Source of the DNA: an uncultured Collinsella sp.
Lineage (GTDB): Bacteria > Actinomycetota > Coriobacteriia > Coriobacteriales > Coriobacteriaceae
Direction: 5' to 3'
NCBI GenBank assembly: GCA_934654775.1
Contig: CAKUGR010000004.1
Location: 1 to 64,000 of the forward strand
DNA length: 64,000 nt
Positions 1 through 9,390 of the stretch are shown here, piece after piece. A program made the position numbers and the translations under genes. The notes beneath the pieces were generated by a model. The model saw only the letters and a list, made by a program, of their open reading frames with translations. It made no database searches and was not told the DNA's origin. How positions within the stretch are numbered: the first letter of the stretch is position 1; each line of letters opens with the position of its first letter.

Positions 1-98
1 GCGCGACGGATGAGGCGCTTGAGCTTGTCGAGCTGGCTCTCGCGAGCATGCGTGCGCAGGTTGGTGAAGTACACCTTGGCGGGTGCAGTTGCGGTCAT
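1..98 (-). CDS. DUF362-family protein, N-terminal end only
   Basis: Only the first 32 or so codons are inside the window; the gene runs off the left edge. The N-terminus reads MTATAPAKVYFTNLRT, then a K/R-rich stretch. A KVYFT-x-LRT opening is typical of DUF362 proteins, which are often fused to ferredoxin domains and are of unknown reaction. The start at 98 is preferred because GAGGGG lies 8 bases upstream; an in-frame ATG at 104 sits too close to it. Family call is from this short stretch only. Confidence 0.6.
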   Translation of the reverse strand, partial: MTATAPAKVYFTNLRTHARESQLDKLKRLIRR

Positions 99-219
99 AG
101 ACATATCCCCTCGGTCTATATGGCGTTACAGACATAAGAGGATGGTACCCATTGGAGTGGGGTCGAAGTCAAGCACGGCGACGGTCCATCCGGCAGTTAG
201 GGACGTTCCTTTCCTGCCG

Positions 220-382
220 GCACTCATTGGGGACAGACTTAAATGAGTGCCGCCAGGGACAGTCCTTGCCAGCCCTGCCGGCGAACCGGCGAATCGGCAA
301 AGACTGTCCCCGATGACTAGTCATTTAAGCCTGTCCCCAATGACCACTCTTGGTCATTTAAGCCTGTCCCCAATGACTACCC
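220..382. repeat. GGGGACAG-type intergenic dyad cluster
   Basis: The gap between the DUF362 gene and the ABC permease (99-387) holds no gene. It contains several copies, in both orientations, of a TGGGGACAG...TTAAATGA motif (about 224-247, 297-325 and 350-375) plus a GCCGGCGAACCGGCG palindrome. The same unit, including the ATCGGCAAAGACTGTCCCC segment, recurs at 3873-3990, so this is a dispersed REP-like family. It may also act as terminator for the leftward permease gene. Confidence 0.7.
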
Positions 383-387
383 GGTGA

Positions 388-3054
388 CTACTCTTGGACT
401 TTGAGGGCCTCGGCCAGGGGGACGCGCTTGATGGAGCGCGTGTGCAGCAGCGCCACGACCAGGTAGGTCGCAAAACCAATGCCCACGCACGCCGCCATGG
501 ACCAAGCGGGCACGTAGATCTCGATATTGCCGTTGTAGGCGAGCAGCATCGAACGGAAGATGGCCGTAAGCGAGCCGATGATCACGGGCAGGCTCAGCAC
601 GAGCGACGCCGCCACGCACAGCGTGATCGAGCGGATGTACAGATGCGAGATCTCGCCGTCGCGATAGCCAAAGACCTTCATGTAGCTGATCGAGCGGGCG
701 CTGTGGTCGATCACGGCCTTGGTCAGCAGGTACATAAACAGCAGGAAGATGAACACCGCGAGCCCGACCATCATGCCAATCATGTCGCTCATCATGCCAA
801 TAAACTGGTCGCCCACGGCGCGCATGTCGTCGGGCGTGGTGTCGCCGGCAAAGTATCGCGCGTCGAGATCGAGCTTCTCGTCGCTCACGTAACCGTTAAA
901 GTAGGCGGGGTCGTTGTCGAACAGCTCGTTAAAGTCGTCGATGCTCATGTAGATATTCATGTCCGACTTGGAGCCCCAGGTGGCGTCCTTGCCCGCGTAC
1001 TTCAGCGAATAGTCCTTGCCCTCGTACTTGTCGCGGAGCGTGACCTTCTGCCCCTCGCTCCAGCCAAACTTGTCGAGCAAGCCACCGCCAAAGACGACGC
1101 GTCCGTCGCCCACATCGAGGCCCTTCCAGTAGCGCGAGTTTGCCGAGATGCCGTAGATAGAAATCGTCTCCTCGCCATTATCATCGCCGCGGTCGTATTG
1201 CAGCTGGTAAACGGCATATTTCTCGGCCTGCGCGATTGCGCCCGCGCCGTTGTCAGTCGTATTGACCGGGTGGATATCGTCGTTGTCAGTGTCGATCTTA
1301 GAGGCCTTGTCGATCAGATTGATGGTCTCGTCACGGTCGCAGCCAAGCGCATCGGCAAGATCGTCGAGGCGCGCATAGAGCGCATCCTTCTTGTCCTGAA
1401 CGCTTGCGAGTGCGTCCTGCGCCGCGGCAAGGCTCTCGGCAGACGGAGAGCTGGCTGCGGCATCGGCTGCTGCCTGCGCGGCATCGGCCGCGTCATCGAG
1501 CTCGTCATCGGCATCCTGGGCGGCAGAAAGCAGCGCGCCGTCAACCGACTGCAAGCGCTCGAGCGCCGCCCACTGTCCGCGCTCCTCGGGAGTACCCTCA
1601 AGCTCTAACGGAGCCTTGAGTGTGTACTGATGCTCGGCGACCAAGCTCGTCTCCAGGTTGTCCGCGTAGTGCGTCATCGTGGGCAGAATCGCCAGGCCAA
1701 AGAGCAGCAGTAGCGACGCAAACGCAATGCCCACGAAGAGCGTGGCGAAGTTGCCCAGGTTGCGCAGGAAAACGCGCAGGCGGAAGCGGGAGACAAAGCC
1801 CATGCGCTCCGGCAGCTGCAGACCGCGCTTGGTACCCGACTTACCGCTCGCCTCGTGGCGAAGGAACTGCAACGGCGTCTTGCCCATCTTGCGAAGCAGG
1901 CCCACCAGCGTGATGAGAATGAGCGCGGCGGCGGGAACCACGGCGCACTTCACGAAGATCTCCCAGCTCCAGTACACCTGGAAGGGCGGCAGGCTGTACG
2001 AGCCGTAGTAGAGACCGCGCATGGGCTCGGTAAAGAACACAACGCCGAGCGCGGTGCCCAAAAGTGCCGCGACCACGCCCACGATGGCAGGAAGTGCCAG
2101 GTAGTGCAGCACAATCTCGCGACGGCGATAGCCGCTGGCGAGCAGCGTGCCGATGATGGCGCTCTCCTCCTCGATGGTGGCGTCGGTGAGCACCACAAAG
2201 ACAAACGCCATGATCACGATGATGATGTCGAGCAGCGTCGTCCACATCATGGAGTCGCCGTCCACATCGTCGCGCGCATAGCCGATGCCCTGGTTGGAAT
2301 CGGCATCGGTCAGGTCGTCCACGCGCGCATCGGCATCCGTCAGCGCCTCGACCATATCCTGCTCGGCATCGATGCGGTCCGCGGTGGGGAGGTCGCGATC
2401 GGCAAAGGTGAAGGAGTAGGTGTAGGCGGGCGCGCCGCCGGCGTCCTCAAGCGCGGCAAAGCCGGCGTCGGTGACCTCGGCCACGCCATAGGTGATGGTG
2501 TTGACCGTAAAGTCGGAGTTATTGAGGAACAGCGCCTGGCTATCGGGCTGGGTCATGATGCCGCAGATGGTGTAGGTGCGTCCCTCGAGCTCGACCTTGT
2601 CGCCCACAGCAAGATCGTTGTTGGTGGCAAAGACACGGTCGATTGCCACCTCATCGTCCGTCTTGGGCTGCCTGCCCTCACAGTAGGACGCGATATCGAC
2701 CTTGGTGCGGTGCGCATAGGTGCGCAGGGTACGCTTGGTGCCGTCGTCGCCAGCCGCCTTTTTGATGATGGCGTCGATGGAGAAATTCTTGTAGAGCGTG
2801 ACGCCGCCGACGTCGTCGGCTGCATCCTCGGCTGCCTTGAGCTGATCTTTGGTGGCCTCGAAGGAGGTGGTCACGCGGCCGTCCTCGATCGTGTATGCAT
2901 CGCGCATGTCGTCAATGAGGCAGCCGATGGAATGCGCCGCGAGCAAAAAGCCCGAGGTAAGGGCGATGCTTCCGCACATAAGCAAAAAGATGCCCAGGTA
3001 CTTGCCGATATTGCGGCGCAGCTCGCACGGGAGTCGCTTTGCGAGAGGTGTCAT
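388..3054 (-). CDS. FtsX/MacB-type ABC transporter permease
   Basis: Large ABC permease, 888 residues from the ATG at 3054; an upstream in-frame TTG at 3069 would overlap the ATPase gene. One membrane segment lies near residues 15-40, followed by an extracytoplasmic domain. An FtsX block follows at roughly 275-400 (IIGTLLASGYRRREI is characteristic), then a second N-terminal-like segment near 430, an Ala/Asp-rich coiled coil at about 510-580, and a second FtsX block in the last 140 residues. This duplicated layout is usual for Gram-positive FtsX permeases that export peptides or lipids or act mechanically on the envelope. It lies 8 bases downstream of its ATPase, so the two form an operon. 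Substrate unknown. Confidence 0.88.
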   Translation of the reverse strand: MTPLAKRLPCELRRNIGKYLGIFLLMCGSIALTSGFLLAAHSIGCLIDDMRDAYTIEDGRVTTSFEATKDQLKAAEDAADDVGGVTLYKNFSIDAIIKKAAGDDGTKRTLRTYAHRTKVDIASYCEGRQPKTDDEVAIDRVFATNNDLAVGDKVELEGRTYTICGIMTQPDSQALFLNNSDFTVNTITYGVAEVTDAGFAALEDAGGAPAYTYSFTFADRDLPTADRIDAEQDMVEALTDADARVDDLTDADSNQGIGYARDDVDGDSMMWTTLLDIIIVIMAFVFVVLTDATIEEESAIIGTLLASGYRRREIVLHYLALPAIVGVVAALLGTALGVVFFTEPMRGLYYGSYSLPPFQVYWSWEIFVKCAVVPAAALILITLVGLLRKMGKTPLQFLRHEASGKSGTKRGLQLPERMGFVSRFRLRVFLRNLGNFATLFVGIAFASLLLLFGLAILPTMTHYADNLETSLVAEHQYTLKAPLELEGTPEERGQWAALERLQSVDGALLSAAQDADDELDDAADAAQAAADAAASSPSAESLAAAQDALASVQDKKDALYARLDDLADALGCDRDETINLIDKASKIDTDNDDIHPVNTTDNGAGAIAQAEKYAVYQLQYDRGDDNGEETISIYGISANSRYWKGLDVGDGRVVFGGGLLDKFGWSEGQKVTLRDKYEGKDYSLKYAGKDATWGSKSDMNIYMSIDDFNELFDNDPAYFNGYVSDEKLDLDARYFAGDTTPDDMRAVGDQFIGMMSDMIGMMVGLAVFIFLLFMYLLTKAVIDHSARSISYMKVFGYRDGEISHLYIRSITLCVAASLVLSLPVIIGSLTAIFRSMLLAYNGNIEIYVPAWSMAACVGIGFATYLVVALLHTRSIKRVPLAEALKVQE

Positions 3055-3062
3055 GGCGTCGC

Positions 3063-3776
3063 CTACCAATCGAGGTCGGCGGCCGCGATGGGCGACTCGT
3101 TGAGCTCGTCCTCGACGATGCGCCCGTCGCGCAGGCGCAGCACGCGATTTGCCATGCGCGCGATGGCGGCATTGTGGGTGACAATGATGATGGTGCAGCC
3201 GTAGGTGCGGTTGACGTCCTCCATGAGCTGCAAGATTTCCTTGGACGTCTTGTAGTCAAGCGCGCCCGTGGGCTCGTCGCACAGCAACAGGCCCGGATTT
3301 TTGACGAGCGCACGACCGATGGCGCAACGCTGCTGCTGGCCGCCCGAAACCTGGCGCGGGAACTTGTTGCGGTGCTCGTAGAGGCCCAGCGAACGCAGCA
3401 GGTCGTCGATGTTGAGCGGGTTTTTGGACAGGTGCGCCGTGACCTCGATGTTCTCCTTGATGGTGAGGTCGGGCACCAGGTTGTAGAACTGAAAGACAAA
3501 GCCCAGCTCACGGCGGCGATACTCGCCCAGATCGGCAGGCTTGAGCACGGTGAGGTCGCAGCCGTCCACCATGATGGAGCCGCCGTCGGCATCCTCCAGG
3601 CCGCCAATGAGGTTGAGAAAGGTCGACTTGCCCGAGCCCGAGGGCCCCAGCATGACGCAGATCTCGCCGCGGTTGATGGACGCGTCGATGCCGTCGAGCA
3701 CCGTCAGGCGTGCATCACCGTCGCCATAGTGTTTCTTGAGCCCTTTGACCTGGACATAGGCTTGCTTTGTCGCCAT
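3063..3776 (-). CDS. ABC transporter ATP-binding protein, MacB/LolD type
   Basis: Cytoplasmic ATPase partner of the FtsX permease just downstream. Walker [10 protein letters not shown] near residue 42, Q-loop in [12 protein letters not shown], signature VSGGQQQR, Walker [13 protein letters not shown] and switch His in IIIVTHNA are all intact, so it should hydrolyse ATP. Length about 237 residues is normal for the family. The start at 3776 (MATKQ) is chosen because GGGGGA precedes it by 4 bases; an ATG at 3788 has no good ribosome site. The gene begins a two-gene leftward operon. Confidence 0.92.
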   Translation of the reverse strand: MATKQAYVQVKGLKKHYGDGDARLTVLDGIDASINRGEICVMLGPSGSGKSTFLNLIGGLEDADGGSIMVDGCDLTVLKPADLGEYRRRELGFVFQFYNLVPDLTIKENIEVTAHLSKNPLNIDDLLRSLGLYEHRNKFPRQVSGGQQQRCAIGRALVKNPGLLLCDEPTGALDYKTSKEILQLMEDVNRTYGCTIIIVTHNAAIARMANRVLRLRDGRIVEDELNESPIAAADLDW

Positions 3777-3869
3777 GCTATCCCCCATTGTTAGCCTGTT
3801 GCTACTTTTCTAGGGTAATAGTAAACCCCGGCGAACTATTTTTAAGCGGCGGGCAGGATTTTTTCCAAC

Positions 3870-4005
3870 CTACTCATTGGGGACAGACTTAAATGAGTGA
3901 AATCGCTCATTTAAGTCTGTCCCCAATGAGTGGTCTTGCCAGTCCGGCCGGCGAGCCGGCGAATCGGCAAAGACTGTCCCCAACGACCAGTCGTTTAAGA
4001 ACGTC
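3870..4005. repeat. GGGGACAG-type dyad, second copy
   Basis: Between the ABC ATPase and the next transporter operon. A near-perfect inverted repeat CATTGGGGACAGACTTAAAT / reverse complement spans about 3873-3933. It is followed by GCCGGCGAGCCGGCGAATCGGCAAAGACTGTCCCC (about 3946-3981), closely matching the copy near 280-320. A hairpin here would also terminate the ABC-2 permease transcript that ends at 4020. Confidence 0.75.
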
Positions 4006-4019
4006 CATTGACTAGGCGG

Positions 4020-5225
4020 CTAGGCGTGGGATTTGTTGTGGGTGAGGGCTAGGCCTACGGCGGCGATGGCCGCGGCAAAGAGCGCCGTGACGCCCAGGTC
4101 GCAGGCGATGTCGCCCAGCACGGTGGACGTCAGGTCCGAGGCGAGCGCCTTGCCGATCGCGTCGTTCACCCAATACGTCGGCACAAAGTGCGCCGCCGTC
4201 TGCACGGCCGAACCCATGAGTGACAGCGGCATCCAGGCGCCGCCCAAAAACGTCATGAGCATGCCGAGTAAGTTGCCCACGCCGTTGAGCAGCTCCTCGC
4301 GCGCGCCCAAGCTCGACAGCGTAAAGCCAACGGCCAGCGGCGTGCACGCCAGGGCAAACGTTGCCGCCAGCGCCAGACACACACGACCCACGCCGACCTC
4401 GGCAACCGCGCCGGCAAAGCCCACGACACCCATCATGCTCGACACAAACCAGATGCAGACGGTGAGCACCGCGGCAGCCGCGAACACGGCAAGCGAACGC
4501 TGGCGTTCGGAGACCGGGCCGGCCTCCATGCGGCGCACGCGCTCGGGCTCGTTCATGCCCGAGAACACCAGTCCCACCGACACGATGACCGACGAGATGA
4601 TCGCGTACGCGCCAAAGTTGAAGTACGACTCGAGTGGGGCGACGGCAGTCGATTCGATCTTGACCTGCTCGATCTGGACCTCGGCGCGCTTGGCGGCAGC
4701 ATGCTCGGCGGCCTTGGCGACGTCACCGTTAGAGGAGGTGGGTTCAAGCGCCGCCGCAGCACCCGCGAGCGAGATCCAGCGCGAGGCCTCGGCAGACGAG
4801 AGCGCTGCCGCCATGGTGCCGGCGCCGTAGGTCACATCGAGCTTGGGCAGGGCCTCCCCCGCACGGGCGGCCGCAACAAGATCGTCCTCAAACCCCTCCG
4901 GAATAAAGAACACGCAATCGGCGCTGCCCTTGGCGCTGTTACTCTTGGCGAGCGCATCCGCAAGGTCGTACGCGTCGTCGCCGACGCCCGTGACCAGGTC
5001 AAAGCGTGAGCCCAGGTGCTTGGTGAGCGCCCGCGAAAGGTCGCTATTGTCGCGGTCGACCACGATCACGTTGGTGTCGTAGGGCTTGTACTCGGTAAGC
5101 TGCGACGAGTTCCAGCTCACCGAGGCCGCGATGAATACGCCCATGAGCGAGATGAACACCGTATAGATGAGCAGGTAGAACGGGTGCGCGAGCGCCATGC
5201 GAAGCGCGGTCTTAAAGGTGCTCAT
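4020..5225 (-). CDS. ABC-2 type transporter permease (second permease of pair)
   Basis: Membrane subunit of an ABC-2 exporter, 401 residues. It has one N-terminal membrane segment (LIYTVFISLMGVFIAASVSW), a long extracytoplasmic region to about residue 215, then five hydrophobic segments ending in a basic tail; this is the ABC2_membrane_3 layout. The start at 5225 has AAGGAG six bases upstream, and overlaps the end of the preceding permease gene by 14 bases, implying translational coupling. With the two upstream genes it makes a heterodimeric-permease exporter. Substrate not predictable from sequence. Confidence 0.85.
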   Translation of the reverse strand: MSTFKTALRMALAHPFYLLIYTVFISLMGVFIAASVSWNSSQLTEYKPYDTNVIVVDRDNSDLSRALTKHLGSRFDLVTGVGDDAYDLADALAKSNSAKGSADCVFFIPEGFEDDLVAAARAGEALPKLDVTYGAGTMAAALSSAEASRWISLAGAAAALEPTSSNGDVAKAAEHAAAKRAEVQIEQVKIESTAVAPLESYFNFGAYAIISSVIVSVGLVFSGMNEPERVRRMEAGPVSERQRSLAVFAAAAVLTVCIWFVSSMMGVVGFAGAVAEVGVGRVCLALAATFALACTPLAVGFTLSSLGAREELLNGVGNLLGMLMTFLGGAWMPLSLMGSAVQTAAHFVPTYWVNDAIGKALASDLTSTVLGDIACDLGVTALFAAAIAAVGLALTHNKSHA

Positions 5226-6399
5226 AGCGGCTCCTTCCAAAGATCAGCGTAGCGGCGGCGACAAACACCAGGGCCATCAGGACGAGCGCGCCGACGCGGA
5301 CGGCGAAGGGCCCCAGGTCCTCAAAGAAATACAGGCGATTGAACATGTCACAGATGAGCTTGACGGGGTTGAGCCAGCTCTCGGCCGGGCAGGCGCGGGC
5401 GACGTCGTCGGCAAGCGCCATCGCCGGCTCACCGTAGAGCCCGGCAAACAGGGCACACGTGGTGGCAAAGCCTGTGAGGATGCCTGACTTGGACGCCTTG
5501 CCGCCCTTAACGGGCAGCGTGCCCACAAAGAGCCCCAGACCCGTGGCGGCAAGCGCGGATGCGGCGCCGCCCACCAGGCACAGCCCCTCGCGCCCGCCAA
5601 AGTCGACGCCAACGACTAGGCGCACGTAGCCAATCGCGACCGCCATCGAGGCAAAGGAAACCAGCCACGAGCCGACAAAGATGCCGGCCAGCGACGCCGT
5701 CTTGGAAAGGCCACCCACGCAGCGGCGCGCGCCAAGGCCCGACAAATTGGGCTGCAGGTCGACGACGCTCAAGGCGGCAAACTCGGCAGACATCATCGCG
5801 ACCAGACCAAAGAGCGCGTAGTAGTAGATGGTCGTGCCGTCGGGCGTGGTGCGCGTCAGGCTCACGCGACGGGTTCCGCCCTCGAGCGACAGGGCGTGCG
5901 CAACTGCCTCCGGGTCGGCAAGCGCCGCCGGATCGTCTTGGGCAATCTGTGCCATGAGCTCGGCATTTTGCGTATACGAGCTTGCCACCGTCTCCAGAAT
6001 GCTGCGGTCGGTGAGCACCGTCGACGCACGCGAGCTGTCATAGCTCGAAAGCAGCGTGAGCCTGGGCGCACCCGCGTCGTCGACCGTGTAGATGCCCGCG
6101 ACTTCGCCGGTCTTGAGCGCACGGTTCGCGGCGGTCACATCCTCGCACTCGTGAATCTCGAGCAACTGATCGTCGCCTTCCTTGGCAAGCGACGTCGCCA
6201 CATCCTTAAAGGTCGAAACGTCCCAGGCCTCGTCGGCAACAACGGCCATCGGCACCGGGTCGACCTTGCCGTCGGAACTCAGGTTCGCAAACATAAACAT
6301 GAACATCGTGGAAAGCGCAACGGGAAAGATGGCGCCCCAGACCCACGTGCTCGGCCGGCGCAGCAGCGTCTTGACCGTGATAATGATGGTGTTGAACAT
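5212..6399 (-). CDS. ABC-2 type transporter permease (first permease of pair)
   Basis: Homologous in layout to the next gene: N-terminal membrane segment with RRPSTWVWG just before it, an extracytoplasmic domain to about residue 195, then clustered hydrophobic segments in the C-terminal half. About 395 residues. The ATG at 6399 follows AGGGGG at good spacing; a GTG two codons earlier is the alternative. It lies 9 bases after the ATPase gene and overlaps the following permease, so the three genes are one transcription unit. Confidence 0.85.
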   Translation of the reverse strand: MFNTIIITVKTLLRRPSTWVWGAIFPVALSTMFMFMFANLSSDGKVDPVPMAVVADEAWDVSTFKDVATSLAKEGDDQLLEIHECEDVTAANRALKTGEVAGIYTVDDAGAPRLTLLSSYDSSRASTVLTDRSILETVASSYTQNAELMAQIAQDDPAALADPEAVAHALSLEGGTRRVSLTRTTPDGTTIYYYALFGLVAMMSAEFAALSVVDLQPNLSGLGARRCVGGLSKTASLAGIFVGSWLVSFASMAVAIGYVRLVVGVDFGGREGLCLVGGAASALAATGLGLFVGTLPVKGGKASKSGILTGFATTCALFAGLYGEPAMALADDVARACPAESWLNPVKLICDMFNRLYFFEDLGPFAVRVGALVLMALVFVAAATLIFGRSRYEHL

Positions 6400-6408
6400 G
6401 GCCACCCC

Positions 6409-7347
6409 CTAGTCGCGCAGCTCGCGGCCGGTGATCTCGAGGAACACGTCGTTGAGGGTCGGCGGCTCGCTCCACACGCGGCCGAGCGCCACGTCGGCGG
6501 CGCGCAGCGTGTCGAGGATGTCGACCAGGTTGTGCGGGCTCGCTTCGCAGGTGCAGACGAGTTCGCCGCCGGACAGCTCGACGCTGAGCACGTGCTCGAG
6601 GGCGCGCAGCCGCTCGACCGTGGCGGGCTCGACGGCGCCGACCTCGACGGTCACGCGCTCGCCCATCTGGATCATGCGCTTGAGCTCGTCGTTGGTGCCC
6701 TGCGCCAGCACGCGTCCGCCGTCCATGATCATGATGCGGCTGCAGATCTGCTCGACTTCCTCCATGTAATGGCTGGTATACACCACCGTGGCGCCCTCGT
6801 CGCGCAGACGGCAGATGCCCTCCAGGATGGCGTTGCGGCTCTGCGGGTCGACCGCCACCGTGGGTTCGTCAAAAAAGATGAGCTCGGGCTTGTGCGCGAT
6901 GCCGCAGGCGATGTTAAGGCGACGCGCCAGGCCACCCGAAAGCTTGCCGGGGCGGAACTTGGTAAAGTCGCCCAGCCCGACAAAGTCGATCGCCTCGTCC
7001 ACCAGCGCGCGGCGGCGCTTGCGGTCGTTAACGTAGAGGCTGCAGAAATAGTCGATGTTCTCGCGCGCTGTGAGCTCGTCAAACACCGCCACCTGCTGCG
7101 GCACCACGCCAATGCGACGCTTAAGGTCGTAGCGGGCGGGCGTCATGGGCTCGCCGAACAGCTCGATGGCGCCTTTGTCGTAGGAAAGCAGCTGCAAAAT
7201 GCAGTTGATGGACGTGGTCTTGCCCGAGCCGTTGGGGCCCAGCAGGCCGAAGATCTCGCCGGGGGCGATGCTCAGGTTAAAGTGGTCGAGCGCAATGAGG
7301 TCGTCGTAGCGCTTGACGAGGTTTTCGACGTGAACGATGTCTGTCAT
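6409..7347 (-). CDS. ABC transporter ATP-binding protein, DrrA/CcmA type
   Basis: ATPase of the exporter whose permeases follow. Walker A GPNGSGKTT near residue 39, signature LSGGLARRL, Walker B ELIFFDEPTVAVDPQSR and switch His in VVYTSHYMEEV are present. The signature has GGLAR instead of the more usual GGMKQ; this occurs in antibiotic and lipid exporters. The C-terminal 80 residues match the accessory domain of DrrA-like ATPases. The start at 7347 has AGAAGGG seven bases upstream. First gene of a three-gene leftward operon, divergent from a two-component system 212 bp away that is its likely regulator. Confidence 0.9.
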   Translation of the reverse strand: MTDIVHVENLVKRYDDLIALDHFNLSIAPGEIFGLLGPNGSGKTTSINCILQLLSYDKGAIELFGEPMTPARYDLKRRIGVVPQQVAVFDELTARENIDYFCSLYVNDRKRRRALVDEAIDFVGLGDFTKFRPGKLSGGLARRLNIACGIAHKPELIFFDEPTVAVDPQSRNAILEGICRLRDEGATVVYTSHYMEEVEQICSRIMIMDGGRVLAQGTNDELKRMIQMGERVTVEVGAVEPATVERLRALEHVLSVELSGGELVCTCEASPHNLVDILDTLRAADVALGRVWSEPPTLNDVFLEITGRELRD

Positions 7348-7546
7348 GAGGCGGCCCTTCTGTTGGTCGTGGCCCGGTACGATTGCATCATCGCAGGAGC
7401 GGGCGGCGCGCACCAGTGAGCTTTGTCACGAGTGCGAGGGGGCGGAGGCGAAACCCCCGCTCGCACGAGCGATCGACGCCGATTTGCCGCGCAGGAGGAA
7501 TGTCACTGTTGCCCCGGGTGGCGCCTCCCCCGCGCGCGGCATCGCG

Positions 7547-7552
7547 TACAAT
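7547..7552 (+). promoter_or_regulatory. -10 box (TACAAT), possibly giving a leaderless mRNA
   Basis: TACAAT ends exactly six bases before the ATG at 7559, so transcription would begin at or next to the start codon. No Shine-Dalgarno sequence lies upstream of that ATG and no clear -35 box is visible. Leaderless genes are common in actinobacteria. The inference depends on the start codon being right. Confidence 0.45.
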
Positions 7553-7558
7553 ACCCGT

Positions 7559-8704
7559 ATGAACAGGCTTTTCGACAAATCGATCGTGCTGGCGTGCTGC
7601 ATCGCAGCCGCCTTGGGTCTTGCTGTGGACGCTCGCCTGGTCGCGGCGTTTTGCCTTGGCGTTATTACCACGTCGCTTGCCGAGCTCGCGCAGAAGGAAC
7701 GCACGCGCCGTGTAAGCGAGACCGCGAGCTGCGCTTACATCATCGCGGCCGTCTTCGTGCCGCCGTTTGTGCCGTTTGCGTCCCTCGCCCTCTATGACAT
7801 CGCGCGACGCGTGCGCCGCGAGCACGCCTGGGTCGCACTGGGCATTGGCGTCGCCTTTGTCTTTGCGCTCGTCGCGGACTTTCGCACCGACGCGCTCACC
7901 GCACGAACGCTCCTGCTGACCGCCATCCTTTCGGTTGCCGCCACCTTGTTGTCACTGCGCACAGCCCAGCTGGAGCGCGAGCAGCAGCGCATGCGCCGTA
8001 CCCGCGATGAGCTGCAAGAACGAGCCCTCGCGCTCGAAGCGCGCAACCGCGATCTTGCCGACCGCCAGGACTACGAGGTCGAACTCGCGACGCTCGCCGA
8101 GCGTGCCCGCATCGCGCGCGAGATCCACGATAGTGTCGGCCACCAACTTACACGTGCCTCGCTGCAGACCGAGGCCCTGCGCATAGTCCACGCCGATGAA
8201 CCCGGCGTCGCCGCCGATTTCGCCGACGTCAAGCGCACCGTTGACGAGGCGCTCCAACTTGTGCGCGCCAGCGTCCACGCGCTCAATGACAACGCCGTCG
8301 ACCTTTCCGTGCAGCTCGAACGTATTGTTGAAGGCGCACGCTCGGACGGCGGCCCGCAGATTGAGCTTGAAGTTATGACCGAGCATGCGCCCGCAAACGT
8401 CGCGAACTGCTTTGCGGCGGTCCTGCGCGAGGCGCTCTCCAACACCATGCGCCACGCTTGCGCCCATGCTGTCACTGTGCGATGCATGGAGCATCCGTCG
8501 TTTTACCAGCTCATCGTTACCGACGATGGCAATGGCGGAACCCGAACGGGTGGTCGCGGCGTCGCCGAGGGCATGGGGCTCGGCTCCATGCGCGAGCGCA
8601 TCGAGGCGCTTGGCGGCACCTTTACCGCCGGCCCGCGCGCCGGCGTCGGCGGCTGGCGCGTGTTTGCCACCGTTCCCAAACAGCAAGGAGATGAGGCCCG
8701 ATGA
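7559..8704 (+). CDS. NarL-family sensor histidine kinase
   Basis: Membrane sensor kinase, 381 residues. The N-terminal ~130 residues are four to five membrane segments with almost no external loop, suggesting a sensor of the membrane or of lipid-active compounds. A coiled coil follows (about 135-185), then the HisKA_3 box with phosphoacceptor His in ARIAREIHDSVGHQ and a HATPase_c domain (N-box LREALSNTMRHA, G1 DDGNGG, G2 GMGLGSMRERI). It overlaps the response regulator gene by four bases (ATGA). Being divergent from the ABC exporter at 4.0-7.3 kb, it probably switches that exporter on in response to a compound it expels. Confidence 0.9.
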   Translation: MNRLFDKSIVLACCIAAALGLAVDARLVAAFCLGVITTSLAELAQKERTRRVSETASCAYIIAAVFVPPFVPFASLALYDIARRVRREHAWVALGIGVAFVFALVADFRTDALTARTLLLTAILSVAATLLSLRTAQLEREQQRMRRTRDELQERALALEARNRDLADRQDYEVELATLAERARIAREIHDSVGHQLTRASLQTEALRIVHADEPGVAADFADVKRTVDEALQLVRASVHALNDNAVDLSVQLERIVEGARSDGGPQIELEVMTEHAPANVANCFAAVLREALSNTMRHACAHAVTVRCMEHPSFYQLIVTDDGNGGTRTGGRGVAEGMGLGSMRERIEALGGTFTAGPRAGVGGWRVFATVPKQQGDEAR

Positions 8705-9330
8705 GGCTCATCGTTGTCGACGACGACCGCCTAGTGGTCGATTCGCTCAAGATTATCCTGGGCGCCCAGACGCAGATCGAAGTAGTGGGCACCGGCGCCA
8801 ACGGCGACGACGCGGTGGCGCTCTACGCCGAACACGCACCCGATATCGCACTGCTCGACATCCAGATGCCGGGGCGTGACGGACTTTCGGCGGCACGCGA
8901 AATCCTTGAGCACGACCCTGCGGCACGCGTCGTGTTTCTGACGACATTCTCGGATGACGAGTACATTGTGTCGGCGCTCAAACTGGGCGCCCGCGGCTAC
9001 CTGATCAAAACCGATGTCGCCGCCATTCCACCGGCGTTGGCGCAGGTCATGGACGGCAAACGCGTGCTCGAGGGCAAGGCGATCGAAGATATCGATTTTG
9101 ACGGAACGGACGTCGGGGCGGACACGCCTCGCCGGCCCGCCGCCTTTGCCAGCCTAACCGACCGCGAGTTCGAAGTCGCCGAGCTCATCGCCCGCGGCCT
9201 CGACAACAAGGAGATCGCCGCCACAGCCTATATGGGTGAAGGCACCGTACGCAACCACATCAGCTCAATCCTCGCCAAAATGGGCCTGCGCAACCGCACC
9301 CAAATCGCCATCGCCTACCTGCGAGGGTAA
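8701..9330 (+). CDS. NarL/LuxR-type response regulator
   Basis: DNA-binding partner of the upstream kinase, 209 residues. Receiver domain 1-120 with acidic pocket DDD at 7-9, phosphoacceptor Asp53 in LLDIQMPG, Thr in FLTTF and Lys in YLIKTD. LuxR-type HTH at about 145-209, with LTDREFEVAELIARGLDNKE and a GTVRNHISSILAKM recognition region. All catalytic residues are intact. Translationally coupled to the kinase. Likely target is the divergent ABC exporter promoter between 7348 and 7558. Confidence 0.93.
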   Translation: MRLIVVDDDRLVVDSLKIILGAQTQIEVVGTGANGDDAVALYAEHAPDIALLDIQMPGRDGLSAAREILEHDPAARVVFLTTFSDDEYIVSALKLGARGYLIKTDVAAIPPALAQVMDGKRVLEGKAIEDIDFDGTDVGADTPRRPAAFASLTDREFEVAELIARGLDNKEIAATAYMGEGTVRNHISSILAKMGLRNRTQIAIAYLRG

Positions 9331-9390
9331 TTGACCGACGGTCGACCGCTCCGACAGAGCAAAATGGCTGTTACCGATATGGTGCCATTT

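Noticed and set aside
394..1608. Long plus-strand frame opposite the ABC permease
   Set aside because: Antisense reading of a high-GC gene; product is His/Arg/Val-rich with no motif, while the minus strand encodes a clear FtsX permease.
5896..7419. 507-codon plus-strand frame opposite the ABC exporter genes
   Set aside because: Mirror frame of two motif-bearing genes on the minus strand; no ribosome site or family match.
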